This document shows, one piece after another, positions 44,431 to 52,313 of a DNA stretch of 64,000 bases. Source of the stretch: Geotoga petraea (lineage in GTDB: Bacteria > Thermotogota > Thermotogae > Petrotogales > Petrotogaceae); contig NZ_FMYV01000006.1 in NCBI RefSeq assembly GCF_900102615.1, forward strand, positions 1 through 64,000, in the 5' to 3' direction. The notes below the pieces were generated by a model that saw only the letters and a list, made by a program, of their open reading frames with translations, did no database searches and was not told the DNA's origin. Position 1 is the first letter of the stretch. Every line of letters starts with the position of its first letter. The position numbers and the translations under genes were made by a program.

Positions 44431-45699
44431 ATGGCGAACGAAATAATAGAATCATATAAAATATTGGAAGAAAAAATAAAATCTGAAAATGCCAAAATAT
44501 TTTTTGAAATGTTGGATTCCAATTATCCAGCTTTTAAGTCAAGAGCTATACAAGAATTAACAAAACTAAAAATAGAAACACCAGCTATAAAAGAATTCAT
44601 AGAAGATCCAGATAGAGAGGTTAGATTATCCAGCTTAAAATACTTGGAAAAATTAGCCTTGTTAGAAGAAGAAGATTTGATTAAATTGACAAAAGACATT
44701 TCTCCTGCAATAAGAAGAGAATCGATAAAATTCTTTATAAGCATGGGTATAGAAGATGAAAAAATAATTGAAGAAAAAATAAAAGATCCAGATCCAACCG
44801 TAAGATATCAACTTTTGATATCTTATTTAGAGTATTATCCAGAAGAATCACCAAAATTAATAGAAAAGATGAAAGATGATCCATATGTAAAGATAAAACA
44901 ACTTATAGAAGCTTTGGAAAATGTATCTGAAACTATGCTGGATGATACTATTCCATCCAACATTAAAAAAATATCATTAATAAGATATTATGAAAAGACA
45001 GATGCAATGGTATTTTTCACAACTTTAAAAGAAGTTTATGGAGAAGTTGATAAAGAAACCAAAAAAATCATCTTGAGATTTTTAGCTGGGCTGCCTTGCG
45101 ATATAATAAAAAAATATTTAGAAGGTAAAATAGAAGAAGAAAAAGACTACGAAATTTTAATGTCCATCACAAAGGTAATAAGAAAAGTTTGTGGGACTGA
45201 AGATATACCAAGTTGGTTGATAAACAACTTTGTAGATCACAAAGATCCAAAAATAGTTAAGTTTGGGTTGAAATTAGCTCAAGATAAAGAAGATATAGGA
45301 TATGTTGATTATGCAAGGGAACTGTTAGATGAAGTGGACGATGATTTGGTTATTGGTGCGGCAGATTACCTGACTTTTTTCCAAGATTATCAACTTACAG
45401 ACTATGTGTCTGAATTTCTACATTCTGTGTCCTCAAAAAGGATAAAAGAAGCTCTTAAAATAATCAAAAAGCTAAAATTGGAAAACTTTATAAACGAAAT
45501 TTCAGATATTGCAAACAACAAAAAATACCCTATGTCTATAAGAAAAAATGCTATAAATCTATTAAAATATTTCAAAGCTAAAAATTTATGGGAAATACCT
45601 TTTAATATATTAAAAGATCCATACGAAAATGGGCAACTAAAATTGGCATCATTAAACGCTTTGCTAAAATTAAATCCGGAGATGGTGACAAATATTTAA
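44431..45699 (+). CDS. HEAT-repeat protein
   Basis: A 422-residue, probably cytoplasmic protein built of paired helices with HEAT-like repeats, such as FKSRAIQELTKLKIETPAIKEFIEDPDREVRLSSLKYLEKL and PTVRYQLLISYLEYYPEE. There is no signal peptide or catalytic motif. Proteins of this kind act as scaffolds or binding adaptors. A GGAGG ribosome site overlaps the end of the pseudopilin gene; comF overlaps its end. Function unknown. Confidence 0.82.
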   Translation: MANEIIESYKILEEKIKSENAKIFFEMLDSNYPAFKSRAIQELTKLKIETPAIKEFIEDPDREVRLSSLKYLEKLALLEEEDLIKLTKDISPAIRRESIKFFISMGIEDEKIIEEKIKDPDPTVRYQLLISYLEYYPEESPKLIEKMKDDPYVKIKQLIEALENVSETMLDDTIPSNIKKISLIRYYEKTDAMVFFTTLKEVYGEVDKETKKIILRFLAGLPCDIIKKYLEGKIEEEKDYEILMSITKVIRKVCGTEDIPSWLINNFVDHKDPKIVKFGLKLAQDKEDIGYVDYARELLDEVDDDLVIGAADYLTFFQDYQLTDYVSEFLHSVSSKRIKEALKIIKKLKLENFINEISDIANNKKYPMSIRKNAINLLKYFKAKNLWEIPFNILKDPYENGQLKLASLNALLKLNPEMVTNI

Positions 45700-46309
45700 A
45701 AAAATATTTTCAGAATTATTTGATAATAGGTGTATAAGCTGTGAAACTCGAACAAATTTTAATACTATAATATGTGATGATTGCATTCAAACTGTTAAAA
45801 ACCCTACAATTACTGATGGGGTTTTTAATACATATCATATGACATATTATGATGAGAAAATGAAAAAAATAATAAGAAAATATAAATATGGGAATTTTAC
45901 AAAAATATCGAAATATTTAGCAGAAATGATAATGGATTTGTTGATTTATTACAAATTAGACGTAGAAAATTATAAAGTTACATCTGTTCCTTCAAATTAT
46001 ATAAGTTATATAAACAGGGGGTTTACACCAGCAGAGTTAATAGCCAAAGAGTTTTCAAAGCTTTCTGGCCTTGAGTATATAAAACTCTATAAATCTTTGA
46101 CTTTGAAAAAGCAGGCTTCTTTGGGACATCATCAAAGATCAGATAATGTGCATAAAAAGATAAAATTAACAAAGTCAGTACCAGAATATATTATAATTAT
46201 AGATGATGTTTATACTACAGGAGCCAGCATGAACGAATGTTATAAATTGATAAAAGATCAGGTTAAAAATGTTTATGGGATGACTGTTTCAAAAGCACAT
46301 AGAAACTAA
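45692..46309 (+). CDS. comF: ComF-type phosphoribosyltransferase protein (non-AUG start)
   Basis: A ~205-residue protein with a double zinc-finger-like start, DNRCISCETRTNF...IICDDC, and a PRTase domain ending IIIIDDVYTTGASMNE (PRPP loop). ComF proteins are needed for DNA uptake or processing in transformation. The frame is open from 45689, but no ATG, GTG or TTG comes before the cysteine block. ATG at 45839 would delete the whole zinc region. The best candidate start is ATA at 45692 (giving IFKKIFSELF) with GGAG 10 bases upstream, overlapping the HEAT gene stop. Confidence 0.85.
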   Translation: MFKKIFSELFDNRCISCETRTNFNTIICDDCIQTVKNPTITDGVFNTYHMTYYDEKMKKIIRKYKYGNFTKISKYLAEMIMDLLIYYKLDVENYKVTSVPSNYISYINRGFTPAELIAKEFSKLSGLEYIKLYKSLTLKKQASLGHHQRSDNVHKKIKLTKSVPEYIIIIDDVYTTGASMNECYKLIKDQVKNVYGMTVSKAHRN

Positions 46310-46311
46310 AT

Positions 46312-46595
46312 AGAAATTGTTTTACAACAATTTCTGTTGAAGGTTTAAGGTTGGAAGTTGGAAGAAAAAACATTGATAAAAATCAAAAATAGAAAAAAAC
46401 CAACAACCAGCAACAAACAACCAACAAACCAACAACAAACAAACCAGCAACAAACAACCAGCAACCAGCAACCAGCAACCAGCAACCAACAACCAGCAAC
46501 CAGCAACCAGCAACCAACAACCAACAACAAACAAACCAACAACAAACAACCAGCAACCAACAACCAACAACCAACAACCAAAATGCAACTATCAA
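46312..46595 (+). repeat. Full-length heptamer-bearing intergenic repeat
   Basis: It opens with a hairpin (AGAAATTGTT/AACAATTTCT, 46312-46335), then CTGTTGAAGG, GTTGGAAGTTGGAAG, GAAAAAACATTGATAAAAAT, the heptamer array, and ends CAACCAAAATGCAACT. The start and end words recur at 20640, 33725 and 50460. No gene is credible in this 297-base gap. Confidence 0.75.
46398..46580 (+). repeat. Heptanucleotide tandem array
   Basis: About 25 head-to-tail copies of AAC(C/A)A(G/A)C, mainly AACCAGC and AACCAAC, with three copies one A longer. Seven is not a multiple of three, so no frame on the minus strand contains a stop, creating three false overlapping ORFs. Such arrays change length by slippage and are useful strain markers. 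Confidence 0.92.
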
Positions 46596-46607
46596 AGGGG
46601 GGTTAAT

Positions 46608-47960
46608 ATGTTAAAAAGAAGTCATGATTTAGTTATTTTAGGGGGAGTTGCCGCTGGTACATCTGCAGCAGCTGCAGCCATAAGAGAAAATAAAGAAAAA
46701 GATGTGGTGATTTATCAAAAAGAACCTTTTATTTCTTATGGAGGGTGTGGCCTTCCATACGCGATAACAGGCGATGTTAAAAATGTAGACGATGTTATAG
46801 CTTTTTCGCCAGAGGAGTTTGAAAAGAAAAAGGGAGCTAAAGTTTATACAGAACACGAAGCTTATGATGTTGATTTTGACAACAAATTAGTATATATAAG
46901 AAATTCTAAAGAAGAAATCGAAGTGTCTTATGATAAACTCGTTATTTCAACTGGTGCTTCTCCTATAATACCAGGATTCGATGCAATTGGTAATGATGGA
47001 GTTTTTAAAATGAGGAACCCTAATGATGATAAAGCTATTTTAAATTTTATCGAAAAAAAATCACCTAAAAAAGCAGTTATAATAGGTGGTGGTTTTATAG
47101 GTGTTGAAACAGCAGAAGGACTTTTGGAAAGGGGTTTGCAAGTCGATCTAATTGAAGGACTCGATTCATTAATGGGAGATATAGAACCAGAACTGCATGA
47201 AGATTTGTTGGCGAAGATGGAAGAAGAAAAGGTTAAAGTACATTTGAACAACATGGTTAAAAATATTGTTAAAAAAGAAGATGGTTTTGAAGTTCAAACT
47301 AATAATAAATCGATAAATACTGATATGGTGATAGTTGCTATAGGAGTTAGGCCAAATACACAATTTTTAAAAGACTCAGGAATTAGCATGCTTAAAAATG
47401 GAGCAATAATAATAAACGAAAAAAGTGAAACCAATATTAAAGATGTTTATTCAGCTGGTGATTGTGCTTCTGTAAAACATTTGATAACTGGAGAAGACAC
47501 ATATTTCCCACTTGGTACGACAGCAAACAAACAGGGAAAAATAGCCGGTAAAAATGTATTTTCAACAGAAAAAGATGAATTCAAGGGTATTGTAGGTTCT
47601 TTCATTACAAAATTCAAAGATTTAGAATACACAAGAACTGGTCTCACATTAAAAGCTGCAAAAGAAAAGGGCTTTGATGTTGACTCTGTGGTAATAAAAT
47701 CCATAAGTCGAGCGGGGTATTACACCGGTGGTGGAAGAATAAAAATGAAAATGGTTTTTGATAAAAAAACTGGGAGAATATTGGGAGCCCATTACATTGG
47801 AAAAGAAGTTCATGCAAGGGTTAACACAATGGTCTCTCTAATATATAAAAACTCCACTGTTTTTGATCTTTTAAATATGGACCTTCCATATGCACCACCC
47901 TTTTCACCTGTATGGGATATCAATTTAATAGCAGCTTCACAAGCGATCAAAAAAATATAA
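46608..47960 (+). CDS. FAD-dependent CoA-disulfide reductase / NADH oxidase family protein
   Basis: A 450-residue pyridine nucleotide-disulfide oxidoreductase. FAD-binding LVILGGVAAGTSAAAAA opens the protein; the single redox cysteine is C47 in ISYGGCGLPY, the signature of CoA-disulfide reductases and NADH oxidases. NAD-binding is at AVIIGGGFIGVETAEGL, and the second FAD motif at VYSAGDCAS. It likely reduces CoA disulfide or oxygen/persulfide with NAD(P)H, protecting an anaerobe from oxidation. A GGGGGG ribosome site precedes the ATG, just past the heptamer repeat, so upstream control may be affected by array length (inference). Confidence 0.92.
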   Translation: MLKRSHDLVILGGVAAGTSAAAAAIRENKEKDVVIYQKEPFISYGGCGLPYAITGDVKNVDDVIAFSPEEFEKKKGAKVYTEHEAYDVDFDNKLVYIRNSKEEIEVSYDKLVISTGASPIIPGFDAIGNDGVFKMRNPNDDKAILNFIEKKSPKKAVIIGGGFIGVETAEGLLERGLQVDLIEGLDSLMGDIEPELHEDLLAKMEEEKVKVHLNNMVKNIVKKEDGFEVQTNNKSINTDMVIVAIGVRPNTQFLKDSGISMLKNGAIIINEKSETNIKDVYSAGDCASVKHLITGEDTYFPLGTTANKQGKIAGKNVFSTEKDEFKGIVGSFITKFKDLEYTRTGLTLKAAKEKGFDVDSVVIKSISRAGYYTGGGRIKMKMVFDKKTGRILGAHYIGKEVHARVNTMVSLIYKNSTVFDLLNMDLPYAPPFSPVWDINLIAASQAIKKI

Positions 47961-47963
47961 TCA

Positions 47964-47990
47964 AAAAAGCCCTTAAATAAGGGTTTTTTT
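47964..47990 (+). terminator. Rho-independent terminator
   Basis: GCCCTTA/TAAGGGT (one G:U) with AA loop, followed by seven T. Confidence 0.85.
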
Positions 47991-47992
47991 GA

Positions 47993-48001
47993 TGGTATAA
48001 T
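47993..48001 (+). promoter_or_regulatory. Extended -10 promoter element
   Basis: TGGTATAAT, 31 bases before the GTG at 48033, identical to 23644 and 28189. Confidence 0.5.
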
Positions 48002-48032
48002 GTATATATACGCACTAATAGGGGTGAGCTTT

Positions 48033-49736
48033 GTGAAGAAGTTATTTGGTGTACTATTAATATTATTTTTTTTAGTATCGGGTATATCAGAAGTTATTTT
48101 TTTGAACAACGGTAGAATTGTTGAAGGTGAAATAACAGATATCAACGAAGGTATAGTAATTGTAGAAGTAGACGATTATAAACACATTTTTTCAACATCA
48201 AACATTTCATATATATTTTTTACCCAAAACATAAATTTTAAAAATGGTTTTTATTTAAAAAATGGAATAGTAATAAAGAAGGCCATCCCTTTAAGAAATA
48301 TGTCTGAAGGGGTTTTGGAATTTTCAGATGGCAGTTCAAAATTATTTTTGAACAAAAAAGACATAGTTCAATTATCTTTTATAGAAAACTCAAATGAACC
48401 AGAAATAAAAATTGAGGATAGTTTAATAGATTTTACAGAAATCAATTCAATTAATGATAAGGAACATTTAATAAAAACACCTCAAGGAAAGCTGAAACTA
48501 AATTATGATAATTTAGAAAAATATTCTAAAAAAGATAAAGAATATATTTTAAACAAAGACAATGAAATATATTTTTTAAAAGACATAAAAATAACAGAAA
48601 AAGGGATAAAACCTTTTGTTGATGATGAATATTATATAAAAGACTTTAATTCTCTTATAAAAATTGATGCTTCTTTTGATGGTGGGAACAATGCTTCTAA
48701 CGATATATACACTATCAAAACTAAAGAAAAAACTTATTCTGGAAAATTTGTATATGGAAAAGATTCAATAATTATTAATAAACAAGAAATTAAGTCAGGA
48801 GATATAGTAAGTATAAATAAAAACTTGATTTTTAAGAGAAAGATGGATTATTTCTCTTCAGGTTATAACGAAAATGAGTATTTTATAATGGATAATTACA
48901 GCAATTTGTATGCGCTTTCTGAAAAGGGTCTAATAAATAAAGAAAAGGTTATTGAAGAGTTTGATACAAATAGCCATTATATAAGTGTTATAAGAGGTAC
49001 TGAGGACCACATTTTATTAAGAGATAATAGGAGTATACTTCTTTTAGACGCTAAAACTTTTGAAGTCAAAGAAAAAAGGGAGTTTTCACATTCCTTTTTA
49101 TATAAACTTAGAGGCGATCTTTTAATAATTTATAGTACATTTAGTACAAAAATTTTAGTTTACGACATGAGGGATCTAACTTTGTTAAAAGAATATAACC
49201 TTGATTTAAAAGTTTCAGACATCGAGTATTGGAATGAAGAAATATATATAATTAATTCCTCGTTATTGTACAAGTATCACGATGGAGAATTTAAAGTTTT
49301 AGAAGACTTTGGAACCAAATTATACAACCTTGTAATAATTAATGATAAAATATATTTGATAGCATATGATTCAGTTTTTGTTTATAATGGAGAAAATTTA
49401 AAAGAAATAAAAATAGATCCCGTTTATGGTTATGAACACGATGGTGAAAATTTATTCATAGTTTCTAAAAATAAAATATCCTCAATTAAGAATGATGAAT
49501 TAGCTTGGGAAAAGAATTTTGAAGAAGAAAATTACAGGTCCTCTGTTGTTATAATTGATGAGAATCTATACACTATTTATGGAGATAATTTGTATAAATT
49601 TGATAAGGAAGGAAATTCAGAAATTATATTTAATTATGATTTTAGTAAATCTATACATAATTTATACAAATTGAAGGACAAATTTCTACTCATAACTTGT
49701 CAAGACGAATTTCTTCAATTTGCTGTAGCTGATTAA
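48033..49736 (+). CDS. Exported propeller-like protein of unknown function
   Basis: A 567-residue protein with signal peptide (KKLFGVLLILFFLVSGISE). The first ~100 residues have IFLNNGRIVEGEITDINEGIVIVEVDDYKHIF and a second NGIVIKKAIPLRNMSEGVLEF stretch, resembling an Sm-like or small beta domain repeated twice. The last ~300 residues are WD40-like strands in a propeller pattern (NEYFIMDNYSNLYAL, HILLRDNRSILLLDAKTFEVK). No enzymatic motif. Start at GTG 48033 follows AGGGGTG by about 5-9 bases; the earlier ATG at 48000 would give an unlikely leader. Probably periplasmic. Confidence 0.72.
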   Translation: MKKLFGVLLILFFLVSGISEVIFLNNGRIVEGEITDINEGIVIVEVDDYKHIFSTSNISYIFFTQNINFKNGFYLKNGIVIKKAIPLRNMSEGVLEFSDGSSKLFLNKKDIVQLSFIENSNEPEIKIEDSLIDFTEINSINDKEHLIKTPQGKLKLNYDNLEKYSKKDKEYILNKDNEIYFLKDIKITEKGIKPFVDDEYYIKDFNSLIKIDASFDGGNNASNDIYTIKTKEKTYSGKFVYGKDSIIINKQEIKSGDIVSINKNLIFKRKMDYFSSGYNENEYFIMDNYSNLYALSEKGLINKEKVIEEFDTNSHYISVIRGTEDHILLRDNRSILLLDAKTFEVKEKREFSHSFLYKLRGDLLIIYSTFSTKILVYDMRDLTLLKEYNLDLKVSDIEYWNEEIYIINSSLLYKYHDGEFKVLEDFGTKLYNLVIINDKIYLIAYDSVFVYNGENLKEIKIDPVYGYEHDGENLFIVSKNKISSIKNDELAWEKNFEEENYRSSVVIIDENLYTIYGDNLYKFDKEGNSEIIFNYDFSKSIHNLYKLKDKFLLITCQDEFLQFAVAD

Positions 49737-49748
49737 GGAGTTAAAAAA

Positions 49749-50432
49749 ATGTTTAATGTAGCTGTCCTAGTAAATACAATAGCCGTTATTTTCGGCGGTT
49801 TTTTTGGAACTTTTATTGGAAACAAATTAACAGATAATATCAGAAAAATTTTGTTTCAAAGTGTTGGTTTGACAACGATTTTTATCGGTATAAACATGGG
49901 GTTAGAGGCAAATGACCTGATAGTTGTTTTAATATCTCTTGCAATAGGTGGAGTTATTGGAGAATTTTTGAAAATAGAGGATAGAATTGGAAAAATAGCC
50001 AACAAAATCGAAAAATCAGAAGGGGAAACGAAATTTGTTAAAGGTTTTATCACAGCAACTGTTTTGTTCGTTATAGGGCCTATGACGATACTCGGTTCTT
50101 TAAATGCGGGGATTAGTAATGACAACTCTGTTCTTTTCTTAAAATCGATGTTAGATGGCATCTCGTCAATCATATTGTCTTCTGTGTATGGAGTTGGAGT
50201 TATTTTTTCAGCTTTAAGTGTTTGGGTTGTTCAGGGGTTATTAGTTGTTGGCTCAAGACAATTACAATTCTTATCTCAGGAAATATATCTAAACGACTTT
50301 ACAGCTGTTGGTGGTGCGATGATAGTTGCAATTTCTTTAAGATTGATGGATATAAAAGATATAAAGGTAGGGAACTTTTTACCAGCTTTAGTGGTTGTTA
50401 TATTTGCTAATTACATAAAAATGATGTTTTAA
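49749..50432 (+). CDS. DUF554 family membrane protein
   Basis: A 227-residue membrane protein with about seven helices of the DUF554 (YdfK/YqgA-like) family. It opens FNVAVLVNTIAVIFGGFFGTFIGNKL, and conserved parts are IGGVIGEFLKIEDRIGK, ITATVLFVIGPMTILGSLNAGI and LKSMLDGISSIILSSVYGVGV. The function is not established. It follows the propeller protein gene by 12 bases with GGAG before its ATG, so it is likely co-transcribed. Confidence 0.9.
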   Translation: MFNVAVLVNTIAVIFGGFFGTFIGNKLTDNIRKILFQSVGLTTIFIGINMGLEANDLIVVLISLAIGGVIGEFLKIEDRIGKIANKIEKSEGETKFVKGFITATVLFVIGPMTILGSLNAGISNDNSVLFLKSMLDGISSIILSSVYGVGVIFSALSVWVVQGLLVVGSRQLQFLSQEIYLNDFTAVGGAMIVAISLRLMDIKDIKVGNFLPALVVVIFANYIKMMF

Positions 50433-50459
50433 AATAAATCACAAAGCAATTTATTTTGT

Positions 50460-50545
50460 GGTTAGTTGGAAGTTGGAGTTTGGAAGAATAGAAATCAGAG
50501 ATTTCTGTTGAAGAAAAAATATTAAAATTAAAAAGGTCTTTCCTT
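50460..50545 (+). repeat. Short copy of the heptamer-bearing intergenic repeat
   Basis: It includes GTTAGTTGGAAGTTGGA, the hairpin AGAAATCAGAGATTTCT, TGTTGAAGAAAAAATATTAAAA and AAAAAGG. Twenty bases (50491-50510) are identical to 33728-33747. It has no AACCAAC array. Confidence 0.65.
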
Positions 50546-50596
50546 TAAATAATGACCTGTTTTATCTTGTGGGTTAAAAAAGATTTTGAAATGATA

Positions 50597-50625
50597 TAAA
50601 AAAAACACCAGTAAACTGGTGTTTT

Positions 50626-50626
<1 letters not shown>
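50597..50626 (-). terminator. Terminator of the tRNA operon
   Basis: AAAAACACCAG/CTGGTGTTTTT with TAAA loop and a T-run on the minus strand. The stem abuts the CCA end of tRNA-Phe, so termination happens right after the mature end. Confidence 0.88.
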
Positions 50627-50701
<75 letters not shown>

Positions 50702-50708
50702 AAATTAA

Positions 50709-50783
50709 TGGTGGGCACTGCAGGATTTGAACCTACGACCCTCTGCTTGTAAGGCAGATGCTCTCCCGCTGAGCTAAGCGCCC
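50709..50783 (-). tRNA. tRNA-Val (TAC)
   Basis: 75 bases with encoded CCA: acceptor GGGCGCT/AGTGCCC (one G:U), anticodon stem TCTGC/GCAGA with loop CTTACAA (anticodon TAC), T-arm GTAGG-TTCAAAT-CCTGC. Second in the operon. Confidence 0.97.
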
Positions 50784-50788
50784 TTTAA

Positions 50789-50864
50789 TGGCGCCCCCAA
50801 CCAGATTCGAACTGGTGTCTTTGGCGTGAAAGGCCAATGTCCTAGGCCTCTAGACGATGGGGGC
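50789..50864 (-). tRNA. tRNA-Glu (TTC)
   Basis: 76 bases with encoded CCA: acceptor GCCCCCA/TGGGGGC, anticodon stem TTGGC/GCCAA with loop CTTTCAC (anticodon TTC), and T-arm ACCAG-TTCGAAT-CTGGT. Discriminator G. First in the operon. Confidence 0.97.
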
Positions 50865-50885
50865 AATCATCGACAGCCGAAATAT

Positions 50886-50914
50886 ATAATACCATATTAA
50901 AAATTATATGTCAA
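50886..50914 (-). promoter_or_regulatory. Promoter of the tRNA-Glu-Val-Phe operon
   Basis: On the minus strand, TTGACA (50909-50914) and TATTAT (50886-50891) are separated by exactly 17 bases, about 20 bases before tRNA-Glu. Confidence 0.88.
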
Positions 50915-50945
50915 GTATTTTCCTTTAATAAGTATAAATTTTAGT

Positions 50946-52304
50946 TTAAGTTCTAACATGCATTTTATCTAAATGTTCTTTAAATTCGTATGCTACTTTG
51001 CTTATGTCTCCAGCACCTAAAAAAAGAAATACAGTATCACTATATTCACTTAAATATTTGAAAAGGATTTTGGTATTATTTATAAATATTGCGTTCTTTT
51101 TTGATTCTATAAGTTTATCAACAACATAATTTTCTTTTATTCCTTCAATAGGTTTTTCAAATGCAGAGTAAATCTTATAAACCACTATTTCATCCGATTT
51201 TAAAAGAGAGTCTACAAATTGGTCTTTTTCTCTATGTAGCCTTGTATATCTATGAGGTTGAAATACTGAAACGATTTTTTTATCTGGGAAAAATTCTCTT
51301 GTTGCTTGGATGGTGTGTCTTATTTCTTCAGGTGTGTGAGCATAATCATCAATAATATATCTGGATGTATTTGAATATAAGATATTGAATCTTCTGTCTA
51401 CATTTTTATATGAGAAAAGGCCTTCAGAAATATACTTGAAACCAATTCCATAATCATGGCAAAAAGCTATAGCTGCTAAAGCATCTAAAGCGTAATGTAG
51501 ACCTGGAGTTGACATTGTTATTTTTCCCAAGAATACTTTATTGTAATAAACTTCAAATTCTTGGTATTTTCCAACTTGATTTCTATTTTTAAAATAGTAA
51601 TTGCTTTCTTCGCTCAAACCAAATGTAATTACATTTTTAGATTTAATATTCATTTTTTCTAAATTTTTATCATCATTGTTGATAAAAACTTTTTGTTTTG
51701 TGTTATTTATGGCATTTTCTATAGAATTTTTTAGGTTTTCAAAATCGTTGTCATAATGTTCAAGATGATCAGGTCTTAAGTTAGTAACTATTAAAAAATC
51801 AACTATAGTTTTTTTTATGTATCCATCACTTTCATCAGCTTCAGCTATTATTAAATCTTCACCAAAAGAATAATTACCATCTTTTAAAGAGTCATGAATT
51901 CCTCCCAAAAAGACGGTTGGGCATTTACCTGCTACTTTAAATATTTGTGAAATCATAGCAGTTGTACTTGTTTTTCCATCAGTTCCCGTTATTCCCAAAC
52001 TCTTATTTTCTTTTAATATGCTATTTAGAAACTCCATTCTTGAAATTATTGGGATATTCATTTTTTTAGCGGCTATTACTTCAGGATTGTCATCTTTTAT
52101 GGCTGTGCTTTTTATAAAATAGTCTAAGTCATCTGGTAGTGTTTTATCCTGTTTAGTTTTTATCTCAATACCTTTAGTTTTTAAATACTCTATTCTTTCG
52201 TTTTTTATGTTGTTTGAGCCATATACTTTTTCATTATTATAAAAAGTATGTAATGCAATAGAGCTCATCCCTATACCGCCGATACCCGAAAAATAATATT
52301 TCAT
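50946..52304 (-). CDS. murC: UDP-N-acetylmuramate-L-alanine ligase
   Basis: A 452-residue cytoplasmic Mur ligase that adds L-alanine to UDP-MurNAc with ATP. It starts KYYFSGIGGIGMSSIALH, has the ATP loop LGITGTDGKTSTTAMI, then EADESDGY and NLRPDHLEHYDNDFENL, and a late DDYAHTPEEIRHTIQ block. Last gene of the minus-strand cell-wall cluster, 9 bases after murG, and just before the tRNA operon. Confidence 0.96.
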   Translation of the reverse strand: MKYYFSGIGGIGMSSIALHTFYNNEKVYGSNNIKNERIEYLKTKGIEIKTKQDKTLPDDLDYFIKSTAIKDDNPEVIAAKKMNIPIISRMEFLNSILKENKSLGITGTDGKTSTTAMISQIFKVAGKCPTVFLGGIHDSLKDGNYSFGEDLIIAEADESDGYIKKTIVDFLIVTNLRPDHLEHYDNDFENLKNSIENAINNTKQKVFINNDDKNLEKMNIKSKNVITFGLSEESNYYFKNRNQVGKYQEFEVYYNKVFLGKITMSTPGLHYALDALAAIAFCHDYGIGFKYISEGLFSYKNVDRRFNILYSNTSRYIIDDYAHTPEEIRHTIQATREFFPDKKIVSVFQPHRYTRLHREKDQFVDSLLKSDEIVVYKIYSAFEKPIEGIKENYVVDKLIESKKNAIFINNTKILFKYLSEYSDTVFLFLGAGDISKVAYEFKEHLDKMHVRT

Positions 52305-52313
52305 TTTTTCCTC

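Noticed and set aside
46398-46580. Possible CRISPR array
   Set aside because: The unit is seven bases with no spacers, so it is a simple tandem repeat, not a CRISPR.
46322-46606. Long overlapping ORFs on both strands across the heptamer array
   Set aside because: They consist solely of the translated seven-base repeat, exist in all minus frames, and have no ribosome site or non-repeat sequence.
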